A stretch of 12,412 nucleotides of DNA from contig DACB01000004.1 in assembly GCA_002494495.1 (NCBI GenBank), forward strand, positions 1-12,412, read 5' to 3'. This DNA comes from Methanobacterium sp. UBA294. Lineage in GTDB: Archaea; Methanobacteriota; Methanobacteria; Methanobacteriales; Methanobacteriaceae. Below the pieces are notes generated by a model. The model saw only the letters and a list, made by a program, of their open reading frames with translations, did not search any database and was not told the DNA's origin. Positions 1 to 6,555 of the stretch are shown in pieces. A program made the position numbers and the translations under genes. Numbering within the stretch: the first letter of the stretch is position 1; every line of letters begins with the position of its first letter.

Positions 1-80
1 ATTCAAAAATTCATAAACACCAATGGACGCTCTCCTAACTTCATATCTACTAACTTGGGGAAAATGCAATTTAAATACAT

Positions 81-109
81 AGTTTACATGTATAGCCAAG
101 TTGTAAACT
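81..109. repeat. Inverted repeat AGTTTAC/GTAAACT upstream of the methyltransferase gene
   Basis: AGTTTAC (81-87) and GTAAACT (103-109) are exact reverse complements separated by 15 bases. The left arm overlaps the 8-base palindrome TACATGTA (85-92). It lies about 120 bases upstream of the likely TATA box of the next gene, and resembles the TTTACAT elements before the transporter gene. A regulator-binding site is inferred; a chance repeat in AT-rich DNA is possible. Apart from this, the promoter and one further TTTACATAAA element at 203-212, I see nothing in positions 1-280. Confidence 0.35.
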
Positions 110-227
110 TCTACGTATCCAAAAATAGGCTACCAAATTACGTTACTATGAGTAAATAATTAATATAATCCCTTATTTTTTCTTTTAAACATTTTTAAAG
201 CATTTACATAAAAATTATGGCAACATG

Positions 228-238
228 CTTATATATTC
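228..238 (+). promoter_or_regulatory. Probable archaeal TATA box for the methyltransferase-fmdE unit
   Basis: CTTATATATTC matches an archaeal TATA element. The expected start of transcription about 25 bases downstream (around 255-262) would leave a short leader holding the SD AGGTGA at 269-274, just before the ATG at 281. The TTTACATAAA element at 203-212 sits immediately upstream, where it could affect TBP/TFB binding. Confidence 0.5.
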
Positions 239-280
239 AAGTTAGATAAACCAAATTTGGAGCATTTTAGGTGAAGCCAA

Positions 281-1126
281 ATGAATCAAAATGATAGAAT
301 CATAGATAGAGAAAAACCGATTAAAACCCATTGGAACACGATTTGGAAAGAAACAGTTCTAAAGATGCCCCATAAGGATGATTCTAAATCCTGGGATAAT
401 ATTGCCCCAAAATTCAATCAGTGGATGGAGAAAGATGATTATCCCAGAGAATTGGTTAGTAAGATAAAAATAGAAGAAGGAGACACTGTTTTCGATATTG
501 GTTGTGGAAACGGTGCAATTACCATTCCCCTGGCAAAGAAAGCTAAATCAGTCACTGCACTAGATAGTTCCGTGAAGATGTTAGATATTCTAAAAGAAAA
601 GGCAACCGCAGAAAAATTGACCAACATAAAAATACTCAATGAACGGATCGAAGATGTCAAAACCTCTGAAATCGGTCCCCACGAAGTTGTGTTGGCTTCA
701 CGATCCCTTAACGGCATCCCTGATATTCAAAAAGAACTGGAAAAAATTAATGAAATTTCCCAAAAACATGTCTACCTAACCCTCTGGGGAGAAGGTAACC
801 GTGAATTTGAAAACGAGATTTCCAAGCTCCTGAGAAGGGAAACCCACAAACATCCCCACTACACAATCGTATTAAATATCCTCCAGGAAATGGGTATACT
901 GGCAAATGCAGTACCCCTTGAATCAGATACCCGAAATTTCTATTCTAATATGGAAGAAGCCCTTGATAGAATCGAATGGAGAGTAGGGGAAATGAATGAA
1001 GATGAAAAAGTCCTGGTTAAAAAACATCTTTCCAAAGTAATGGTTAAAGAACCTGATGGCGGCTTCTCCTATTCCCAAAGTAACTCTAAATGGATTTTAG
1101 TCTCGTGGGCAAAAAATAAAATCTAA
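281..1126 (+). CDS. Class I SAM-dependent methyltransferase, substrate unknown
   Basis: The 281-residue protein has a Rossmann-type methyltransferase core. The SAM-binding glycine motif VFDIGCGNG is at residues 70-78 and the acidic residue expected at the end of strand 2 (ALD) is at D95. An N-terminal segment with SWDNIAPKFNQWM (residues 37-49) precedes the core, as in many small-molecule methyltransferases. The C-terminal part (about 170-281) is probably the substrate-recognition cap. No membrane segment or signal peptide is visible, so it should be cytoplasmic. The ATG is preceded by SD AGGTGA at 269-274. The next gene starts 31 bases downstream with a good SD and no convincing promoter between, so the two are likely co-transcribed. 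The location next to an FmdE-family gene and W/Mo uptake genes suggests a role in metal or cofactor metabolism, but the substrate cannot be read from the sequence. Confidence 0.85.
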   Translation: MNQNDRIIDREKPIKTHWNTIWKETVLKMPHKDDSKSWDNIAPKFNQWMEKDDYPRELVSKIKIEEGDTVFDIGCGNGAITIPLAKKAKSVTALDSSVKMLDILKEKATAEKLTNIKILNERIEDVKTSEIGPHEVVLASRSLNGIPDIQKELEKINEISQKHVYLTLWGEGNREFENEISKLLRRETHKHPHYTIVLNILQEMGILANAVPLESDTRNFYSNMEEALDRIEWRVGEMNEDEKVLVKKHLSKVMVKEPDGGFSYSQSNSKWILVSWAKNKI

Positions 1127-1157
1127 GTACTCATATATAATTTGATGGTGATCTAAG

Positions 1158-1733
1158 TTGGATGAAATAATTGCAAAAATTGACGACCCTGAAATGTTAG
1201 ACCAAATTGAGAAAATTATTCCCTTCCATGGCTATCTAAGTACTGGGGCATTTATTGGGCTGCAAATCCTGCAGATAGCCCGGAAATTATTAGATATCAA
1301 GGAAGATGATAAGGTTTATGTTACATGTGAAACATTTAACTGTCTGCCAGACCCGTTCCAGATATTATGCGGATGTACAGTGGGAAATAAAGGTCTGAAA
1401 ATGCTTGATTATGATAAGATGGCAGTGACCATTAACAAGGCAGCTGAACCAGGAGCAAAAAGTGTTAAAGCAGTGCGGATAATCCTGGATCCTGAAAAAA
1501 CTGTGAATTATCCAGTTTTCCATGCATGGTATATGAATGAAAGAAAAATTTCCCATGAAGAGGCAATTTCCGAGCTCATTAAAGCGGGTGAGGATGTTTA
1601 CACATGGAAATTTGTAGATATGCCAGTACCTGTGAAAAACAAAAAAGATGTGGCTATCTGTAAGGATTGTGGTGAGTCCTATGTCCGATACGATGATGAA
1701 GACCTCTGTAAAGGTTGTTATTCATCTGATTAA
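1158..1733 (+). CDS. FmdE-family protein with C-terminal zinc finger
   Basis: The 191-residue protein resembles FmdE (formylmethanofuran dehydrogenase subunit E family). FHGYLSTG (residues 23-30) corresponds to the family's HGHxxPG-type start, and a Cys-rich core has C57, C62, C71 and C73 around CGCTVGN. The C terminus holds a CX2C...CX2C zinc-finger-like pair (C168, C171, C184, C187). Family members are encoded with molybdenum/tungsten enzymes but are not established subunits of the purified complex, so an accessory role in metal or cofactor handling is an inference. The second His and following residues of the usual HGHxxPG motif are changed here (HGYLSTG), which may alter metal binding. 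The start is TTG. It is supported by SD GGTGATC at 1147-1153, a long match to the anti-SD, and the nearby ATG at 1162 is out of frame. It probably shares an mRNA with the methyltransferase gene. Confidence 0.8.
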   Translation: MDEIIAKIDDPEMLDQIEKIIPFHGYLSTGAFIGLQILQIARKLLDIKEDDKVYVTCETFNCLPDPFQILCGCTVGNKGLKMLDYDKMAVTINKAAEPGAKSVKAVRIILDPEKTVNYPVFHAWYMNERKISHEEAISELIKAGEDVYTWKFVDMPVPVKNKKDVAICKDCGESYVRYDDEDLCKGCYSSD

Positions 1734-1817
1734 ATATTCTGATCCTGTTGCTATAATCTACGATTATTAACGAGTTTTATTTTATATAATAAAATCTACA
1801 ATTCCATTACTGTATAT

Positions 1818-1852
1818 GTTTACATAAATTTTGATAGTTTACGTAAATATTG
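1818..1852 (+). repeat. Tandem 16-base repeat GTTTACRTAAATWTTG in the transporter promoter region
   Basis: GTTTACATAAATTTTG (1818-1833) and GTTTACGTAAATATTG (1837-1852) match at 14 of 16 positions with a 19-base period. The second copy contains the perfect palindrome TTTACGTAAA. They lie about 70-100 bases upstream of the probable TATA box of the binding-protein gene. The same core TTTACATAAA occurs at 203-212 before the methyltransferase gene. This is a candidate operator, possibly for the ModE-type regulator encoded at 5054, but the core does not resemble the bacterial ModE consensus, so the pairing is speculative. Confidence 0.45.
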
Positions 1853-1915
1853 TCTAATATCTTTTTTTTATTTATAAAATTAAATTGAAGGATTATTATT
1901 CTTCAGTATTATAAT

Positions 1916-1931
1916 CGAAACGTATTTAATA
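1916..1931 (+). promoter_or_regulatory. Possible BRE/TATA promoter of the substrate-binding protein gene
   Basis: CGAAACG followed by TATTTAATA (1923-1931) fits a BRE plus TATA arrangement. Transcription would start near 1952-1957, leaving a leader of about 20 bases that contains AGGAGG at 1962-1967, eight bases before the ATG at 1976. TTTATAAA at 1871-1878 is an alternative TATA that would give a longer leader. The flanking 1734-1975 gap holds no gene. Confidence 0.4.
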
Positions 1932-1975
1932 CCACTTCGCACATTATTAAATTAAACATTTAGGAGGATTAAGTT

Positions 1976-3037
1976 ATGAATAATAAAGCGATTGCAGCGA
2001 TGGTTATCATAGTAATTGCAGTTGTTGCTATTGGTGTTTACGGATACACATCTTTTGTATCTCCTACTTCACAAAATGGTACCTTGACCATAATGGCAGC
2101 TTCCAGTCTTTCCAATTCCATGAACGCTACTGCTGCAGAATTTGAAAAACGACACCCCAATGTCAAAGTACAGATACAATATGGCGGTAGTGGTGATTTA
2201 ATTAGCCAGATAACCCAGCTGAACAAAAAGCCAGATATAATGGCATCAGCCGATTATGGTCTTATTGATAAGAGTTTAATGCCAGATTTTACCACTTGGA
2301 ACCTGAAGTATGCGAAAAACGAAATGGTAATAGCTTACACAGACCAAAGTACTAACGCTAGCCAGATAAACGCTGACAACTGGTATCAAATATTGGCACA
2401 AGATGATGTAAAATTCGGAATAGCTGATCCAAATTCTGCACCTGCAGGATATCGTGCGGTGATGATGATGCAGCTTGCAAATAAACATTACAATAATGAC
2501 ACCATATTTGAAACCTTGATTGAGTCCAACACAGCCATCACCTCAGAAGCCAATGATACAGGTTTCGTCATAAACAGTCCCAACAACTTGGCCCCAACAG
2601 ACAAGGTAACATCAAGACCAAATGTGAGGGATACACTGACCCTGTTAGAGTCAGGTTCTGTTGACTACGTATTTGTGTACAAAAGTGATGCCCAGCAAGC
2701 TGGAGGTAATATTAAATATCTGGAACTCCCTGATGAACTTAAACTTTCAGACACTCAATTTGAACCAGACTATAAAACTATACAGTTGATACAGTTCAGT
2801 GATTTAGAAGGTAGCAATAAAACTAAGACAATCACCCTGACACCAATCGTTTATGGGATCACCATTCTAACCGATGCTGCAGAGAATGACCTAGCAATTG
2901 AATTCATGGAACTCTTACTCAGCAATGAAGGTAACACCATATCACAGGATAACTTTATTGATCCATTAGTACCAGCAGTTCCTACCACTGATTCAGCAGG
3001 TATTCCTAATCAGCTTAATCAATATATTACATCATAG
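1976..3037 (+). CDS. wtpA: Molybdate/tungstate ABC transporter substrate-binding protein (WtpA/ModA type)
   Basis: The 353-residue protein captures molybdate or tungstate outside the cell and delivers it to the permease. Residues 5-22 form one hydrophobic segment without a lipobox cysteine, so it is probably an N-terminally anchored protein. Oxyanion-loop serines are seen in AASSLSNS (41-48) and YGGSGD (69-74). NWYQIL (135-140) and the overall length (about 340-355) fit the archaeal WtpA family. However, the loop usually written NPNxDPxGYR in WtpA reads DPNSAPAGYR (151-160), and the region around NVR...VYKSDA (216-239) looks like bacterial ModA. The two carboxylates known to complete octahedral tungstate binding in WtpA appear to be replaced by A155 and V234. 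The symbol is by overall similarity; modA would be equally defensible, and which anion is preferred cannot be stated. The strong SD AGGAGG fixes the start. Confidence 0.85.
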   Translation: MNNKAIAAMVIIVIAVVAIGVYGYTSFVSPTSQNGTLTIMAASSLSNSMNATAAEFEKRHPNVKVQIQYGGSGDLISQITQLNKKPDIMASADYGLIDKSLMPDFTTWNLKYAKNEMVIAYTDQSTNASQINADNWYQILAQDDVKFGIADPNSAPAGYRAVMMMQLANKHYNNDTIFETLIESNTAITSEANDTGFVINSPNNLAPTDKVTSRPNVRDTLTLLESGSVDYVFVYKSDAQQAGGNIKYLELPDELKLSDTQFEPDYKTIQLIQFSDLEGSNKTKTITLTPIVYGITILTDAAENDLAIEFMELLLSNEGNTISQDNFIDPLVPAVPTTDSAGIPNQLNQYITS

Positions 3038-3055
3038 CCTGATTTAAAACCTTAT

Positions 3056-3079
3056 TCCTTCTTTTTTTTATTTTTTTAG
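3056..3079 (+). terminator. Oligo-T terminator after the substrate-binding protein gene
   Basis: Directly after the stop codon the plus strand has CTTTTTTTTATTTTTTTAG (3061-3079) preceded by CCTTC. Runs of T without a strong hairpin are the usual archaeal intrinsic terminator. It would end or attenuate the mRNA before the permease gene, keeping the binding protein in excess over the membrane parts. Confidence 0.5.
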
Positions 3080-3090
3080 AAAAACGTAGA

Positions 3091-3106
3091 ACATTTATAT
3101 GAATGT
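3091..3106 (+). promoter_or_regulatory. Possible internal promoter and palindrome before the permease gene
   Basis: ACATTTATATGAATGT is an imperfect palindrome (ACATT/AATGT arms) that includes a TATA-like TTTATATG at 3094-3101. A start about 25 bases downstream would fall at about 3120-3127, only a few bases before the ATG at 3131. With no clear SD there (only GATTGAT), the permease mRNA could be nearly leaderless. The assignment is tentative. Confidence 0.35.
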
Positions 3107-3130
3107 CGAACTAATTTTTTAACGATTGAT

Positions 3131-3922
3131 ATGAGAAAGCTAGATTATACCACCATTTTCTTTATTTTAATGGGATCTTTCCTATTCTTCTTTGTCTTAA
3201 TCCCCATTGTTAATCTCATTGTATCTGCAAATCCTGAGGTGCTTTTAAGCAACTTGCAGGACCAGGAAGTGGTAAGTGCCTTGTTCCTTAGTATTTATTG
3301 TGCACTGGCAGCAACAATCATTGCCCTTTTATGTGGAGTGCCACTAGCTTACCTCCTGGCCAGGCATGATTTCTGGGGAAAGGGATTTGTTGAATCTGTA
3401 ATTGACGTACCACTGGTAATTCCCCACACCGTCACTGGTATAATCCTTTTATTGGTTTTTAATCCTGGCGGAATTTTTGGAGCGCCACTTTCACATATAG
3501 GTCTTACATTCAACGACGCTATTCCAGGGATAATTGTGGCCATGCTTTTTGCCAGTTCTCCCTTTGTAGTGAACTCGTCCCGAGAAGGATTTGAAAGCGT
3601 TGACCCCAGGATGGAAAAAGTCGCGCGAACCTTAGGTTCGGGGTCCTTGAAAACCTTTTTTATAATAACGCTACCATTAGCTTTGAGGAATGTAGTGGTT
3701 GGGTCCATAATGTGCTGGGCCCGGGCCATAAGCGAATTCGGAGCAATTGTAATTTTGGCATATTATCCAACTACTGCTCCCATACTCATCTACAGGCGAT
3801 TTGTAGATTTTGGTCTAACAGAATCTATACCAGTAGCCGTTCTATTAATATCAGTATGTTTAATTCTTTTCTTAATAGTCAGATTACTCATCAGTGGGTG
3901 GAAAACTTATGATAAAGATTGA
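3131..3922 (+). CDS. wtpB: Molybdate/tungstate ABC transporter permease (WtpB/ModB type)
   Basis: The 263-residue integral membrane protein has about six hydrophobic segments (roughly 9-31, 51-75, 91-111, 135-152, 187-215 and 234-257). Between segments 4 and 5 is the EAA loop of importer permeases: EGFESVDPRMEKVARTLGSG (156-175) followed by FFIITLPLA, which docks onto the ATPase. A homodimer of this subunit with two ATPase subunits is expected in the cytoplasmic membrane, as in the solved ModB2C2 architecture. Length and topology match the family. It is separated from the binding-protein gene by 93 bases with an oligo-T run, and overlaps the ATPase gene by 14 bases, which points to coupled translation of permease and ATPase. 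The ATG at 3131 has only a weak SD; a later in-frame ATG (M14) would cut into the first membrane segment, so the upstream start is preferred. Confidence 0.88.
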   Translation: MRKLDYTTIFFILMGSFLFFFVLIPIVNLIVSANPEVLLSNLQDQEVVSALFLSIYCALAATIIALLCGVPLAYLLARHDFWGKGFVESVIDVPLVIPHTVTGIILLLVFNPGGIFGAPLSHIGLTFNDAIPGIIVAMLFASSPFVVNSSREGFESVDPRMEKVARTLGSGSLKTFFIITLPLALRNVVVGSIMCWARAISEFGAIVILAYYPTTAPILIYRRFVDFGLTESIPVAVLLISVCLILFLIVRLLISGWKTYDKD

Positions 3923-4955
3923 AAACCTGTGTAGGGACTGGAATGAATTTCAGATAGATCATGTTAACCTCGATATTAAAACGGGTGAATATTTCGTTAT
4001 TCTAGGCCCTAGTGGTTCAGGTAAGACTCTGCTTTTAGAGCTAATTGCGGGGATCTGGCAGGTTGACTCCGGAGACATCTACATGGATGGTGAAAATGTG
4101 ACATGGACTCCCCTGGAGAAGAGGGGTGTGGGATTTGTATACCAGAATTACATGTTGTTCCCCCATAAGACTGTATTTGAAAACATCGCCTTCGGACTTA
4201 ACATGAGGAAAGTAGATAAAAAGGAGGTTAAGGAGAGGGTAGATAATATGATGAAACTTTTAAGTATCGATCATCTGGCGCATCGCTTGCCAAGGACTTT
4301 AAGTGGTGGTGAACAGCAGCGTACTGCGTTAGCCCGGGCATTGATAATAAATCCAAGGGTTTTACTTATGGACGAACCCTTGAGTGCCCTGGATAGGAAA
4401 ACCAGAGACGGTTTAACCCATGAGATGAAAGAACTTCACCAGAAATTTAATATAACCATGATTCATGTTACCCACAATTTCGATGAGGCCCTGTCACTAG
4501 CAGATCGTATCGCAATCATGAAGGAAGGGAAGATTTCACAAGTGGGCGATACCACTGAAATCTTCAGGCATCCCAAGGACAAATTTGTGGCGGATTTCGT
4601 TGGGGTGGAGAACATAATTAAAGGTGTGGCCAGTAAATATAGGGAAAAATTGACCGTGATAGACACCGAGAACATATCCATCTACACCACCGAACAAATA
4701 GTGGGACCGGTCCATGTAACTGTACGACCTGAAGATATTATATTGTCCAATAAGAAGGTTGAAACAAGTGCCAGGAATGTTTTTGAAGGAAAAATTACTG
4801 AAATAAGTGATAATGGGGCAATAATTAAATTAACTATTGATGTTGGAGAACCTATCATAGTGTTTTTAACTCGCCAATCTTTTATTGATATGGAACTGAA
4901 TATTGGAAGTCATGTCTGGACATATTTTAAGGCAACTGCTGTACATGCATTCTGA
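3909..4955 (+). CDS. wtpC: Molybdate/tungstate ABC transporter ATP-binding protein (WtpC/ModC type)
   Basis: The protein (348 residues from the ATG at 3909) energises uptake of the oxyanion. All ABC ATPase motifs are present: Walker A GPSGSGKT (33-40), Q-loop at Q79, signature LSGGEQQR (131-138), Walker B LLMDEP (152-157), D-loop SALD (159-162) and switch histidine H189. After the nucleotide-binding domain, residues about 290-348 form a TOBE/Mop-like domain (FEGKITEISDNGAIIKLTID and following), which in related ModC proteins can bind molybdate or tungstate and inhibit transport when the anion is abundant. The reading frame is open upstream to a GTG at 3894, but the ATG at 3909 is preferred because GGGTGG (3897-3902) is correctly spaced as its SD and the extra residues MGGKL add nothing conserved. 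The gene overlaps the permease gene by 14 bases. Confidence 0.9.
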   Translation: MIKIENLCRDWNEFQIDHVNLDIKTGEYFVILGPSGSGKTLLLELIAGIWQVDSGDIYMDGENVTWTPLEKRGVGFVYQNYMLFPHKTVFENIAFGLNMRKVDKKEVKERVDNMMKLLSIDHLAHRLPRTLSGGEQQRTALARALIINPRVLLMDEPLSALDRKTRDGLTHEMKELHQKFNITMIHVTHNFDEALSLADRIAIMKEGKISQVGDTTEIFRHPKDKFVADFVGVENIIKGVASKYREKLTVIDTENISIYTTEQIVGPVHVTVRPEDIILSNKKVETSARNVFEGKITEISDNGAIIKLTIDVGEPIIVFLTRQSFIDMELNIGSHVWTYFKATAVHAF

Positions 4956-5040
4956 TGCAGGATTTCAAATTTACAATAATCCCACCTAAAACATTTAAAA
5001 ACTAAAAAATATAGAATTAAATGTGTAGGAAATAGTAGTC

Positions 5041-5046
5041 AGGAGG
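5041..5046 (+). promoter_or_regulatory. Shine-Dalgarno AGGAGG that fixes a GTG start
   Basis: AGGAGG lies seven bases before GTG at 5054, the only start codon with this support for the regulator gene. The 98-base gap before it (4956-5053) is AT-rich, with TATA-like stretches (TTTAAAAA at 4994-5001, AATATAG near 5008), so a separate promoter is possible but not clear. Confidence 0.7.
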
Positions 5047-5053
5047 CCGTATC

Positions 5054-5746
5054 GTGAACAGATCAAAAGACGGGCCACAGTATCGTTTGAAATTTAATGA
5101 TAACATAATATTGATTGACAAAAAAAAGTTTACCCTTTTAAAATTCATAGATGAATGTAATTCAATAACTCAAGCATCTAAACAGGCAGGAATTCCTTAC
5201 CGTAGTGCCTTGAAATATATTGAAGAACTGGAAAAAGAACTTAACCGTATCATTGTATCTACCCAGAGGGGTGGAAAAGGTGGGGGCGGAGAAAGCAAAC
5301 TCACGAGTGATGGTAAAGCTATTCTTAAAGAGTATAGAAAAGTAGAAAGTATACTTAAAATGCATGCTGATGTTAACGAAATTGAAGCTAACATCAAAGA
5401 AATAGACTACAAAAATAAAATTGCCATCATGTATTTAAATGATGAGAAAATTATTCTACCAGTCCGGGGAGATTTTGAAGTTGGTGACCGTGTCCTGGTG
5501 CTGATAAGCCCTGAAGATATCTTTGTTATGCTGGAACCCCAGGAATCCAGTGTTAGGAATATTATCCCTGGAAAAATCGTAAAAATGGAGCTTAAGGATC
5601 ATTTAGTGCGTTTAACTGTAGATATCGGGAAACACAATCTATTAGCTGATGTCACAGAGTATGCCCGTGAACAATTAAACCTAACCCTGGGTAAAGATGT
5701 TTACATCGGTTTTAAAGCAGCTGCTCTGGCAATGGTTAAAATATAA
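5054..5746 (+). CDS. modE: ModE-type molybdate/tungstate-responsive transcription regulator
   Basis: The 230-residue protein has the ModE layout. The N-terminal winged helix has a helix-turn-helix at about 36-63 (SITQASKQAGIPYRSALKYI) and a glycine-rich wing QRGGKGGGGESKLTSDG (71-87), typical of the ModE/LysR-like fold. A weakly conserved TOBE-like segment (about 105-160) is followed by a clear Mop/TOBE domain (about 165-230, IPGKIVKMELKDHLVRLTVD onward), the site of oxyanion binding in the family. Bacterial ModE binds DNA when loaded with molybdate or tungstate and represses the transporter genes. The same role is inferred here from its position directly after the transporter. The C-terminal domain resembles the TOBE end of the neighbouring ATPase. 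The start is GTG, chosen from the SD AGGAGG. An activating effect on the convergent fwd operon is possible but not shown. Confidence 0.87.
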   Translation: MNRSKDGPQYRLKFNDNIILIDKKKFTLLKFIDECNSITQASKQAGIPYRSALKYIEELEKELNRIIVSTQRGGKGGGGESKLTSDGKAILKEYRKVESILKMHADVNEIEANIKEIDYKNKIAIMYLNDEKIILPVRGDFEVGDRVLVLISPEDIFVMLEPQESSVRNIIPGKIVKMELKDHLVRLTVDIGKHNLLADVTEYAREQLNLTLGKDVYIGFKAAALAMVKI

Positions 5747-5764
5747 ATCTGATTAAAAATAGGG

Positions 5765-5779
5765 TTTATTTTTAATAAA
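5765..5779 (+). terminator. Small hairpin after the ModE-type gene
   Basis: TTTATT (5765-5770) and AATAAA (5774-5779) pair across a TTT loop, 18 bases after the stop codon. The stem is AT-only, so it is weak on its own and may act together with the larger hairpin at 5804-5828. Confidence 0.35.
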
Positions 5780-5803
5780 AAATGATTTAATTAAATAAAC
5801 TTA

Positions 5804-5828
5804 TTAATTAATTTTTTAAATTAATTAA
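5804..5828. terminator. Perfect AT hairpin between convergent operons, candidate bidirectional terminator
   Basis: TTAATTAATTT (5804-5814) and AAATTAATTAA (5818-5828) are exact reverse complements with a three-base TTT loop. The sequence sits between the 3' ends of modE (5746) and the minus-strand small gene (5844), where both transcripts need to stop. T-rich stretches flank it on both strands. Although symmetrical, it holds only A and T, so pairing energy is low. Confidence 0.45.
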
Positions 5829-5843
5829 ATTTAAATTACACAT

Positions 5844-6158
5844 TCACCCCATCTCAGGGTCGCAAGCTTCGATGGTGATGATGGTGGAATCTTCAGCACC
5901 TCTGGATATATGTCTTAGTTCAATTAAATCGTCCTTTATTTCTTCCATATCCAGTTCTACACTATTTCCCAGTTCACTTTCAACCTGAACTATTACTCTA
6001 CAGCTTTTTCTATCTTCGCAGTCATATTCTTCCACGTTTACTACTTCCCCCGGGGTGAATACCCGGTGGTATGATAGTTCAAGAGTGTCAAATCTCTTCA
6101 CGTTGGTTCTAATGTATTCGACTGCCTCATCACAGTCCATGGTCATTCTTTTCTCCAT
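5844..6158 (-). CDS. Small acidic protein of unknown function, paralogue of its upstream neighbour (DUF2097-like)
   Basis: The 104-residue cytoplasmic protein is rich in Asp and Glu, without membrane segments. I do not recognise a function. It shares a pattern with the protein at 6518-6225: CDxAxxY, NV...DTxExSxxR...PGEV in the first half, then IKDDxxExRH and ITxEA near the end. Alternating hydrophobic residues and a central PGEV turn suggest a small beta-rich fold. From memory it resembles the archaeal family DUF2097, but that needs a profile search. The start ATG at 6158 is supported by AGAGGA seven bases upstream. It follows its paralogue by 66 bases and is probably co-transcribed with it. 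It has three cysteines (CDE, CED, CRV) plus one near the end (EACD), against one in the paralogue. Confidence 0.7.
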   Translation of the reverse strand: MEKRMTMDCDEAVEYIRTNVKRFDTLELSYHRVFTPGEVVNVEEYDCEDRKSCRVIVQVESELGNSVELDMEEIKDDLIELRHISRGAEDSTIITIEACDPEMG

Positions 6159-6224
6159 AATAAATCCTCTAACTATAATTTTATTATTGATTACATTAAT
6201 TTAATTATTTATTTAAATCTATTC

Positions 6225-6518
6225 TTAAGCTTCAACAGTTATTACAATAGATTTTTCATCCTGTTTATGTCGTATTTCCAGGATATCATCCTTTATCTTC
6301 ACTAAATCTAACTGGATAGTATCGTTTACCAGTTCACCGTTGAGCTGCATCATCAAATTTAAACTTTCTATCTCGCCTTTCTCTTCTATATCAATATCCA
6401 GTACTTCACCTGGAAGATATATCCTGTTGAATGAGATTTCTATGGTATCGTAGGTATTTACGTTATTTTTCACGTAGTTTAATGCATCATCACAACTAAG
6501 GCTAATTTCTTCTTCCAT
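6225..6518 (-). CDS. Small acidic protein of unknown function, first of a paralogous pair (DUF2097-like)
   Basis: The 97-residue acidic protein has no signal peptide or membrane segment. The family features are SCDDALNYVKNNV (8-20), YDTIEISFNRIYLPGEV (23-39), IKDDILEIRH (about 75-84) and a terminal ITVEA. The similarity to the next gene downstream covers nearly the whole length, so the pair arose by tandem duplication. It lies on the fwd strand but 191 bases beyond fwdC, after an oligo-T terminator, so it probably has its own promoter in the repeat-bearing region 6556-6623. The start ATG at 6518 has only a weak SD (GGCGATGAT). No function can be assigned; proximity to fwd hints at a methanogenesis-linked role. 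Confidence 0.7.
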   Translation of the reverse strand: MEEEISLSCDDALNYVKNNVNTYDTIEISFNRIYLPGEVLDIDIEEKGEIESLNLMMQLNGELVNDTIQLDLVKIKDDILEIRHKQDEKSIVITVEA

Positions 6519-6555
6519 GTTATCATCGCCGTCGAATCTTTGCTTTAGAAATTTT

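Noticed and set aside
3349..3729. 126-codon open frame on the minus strand inside the permease gene
   Set aside because: It lies wholly antisense to a well-supported membrane protein gene, with no recognisable motif or SD.
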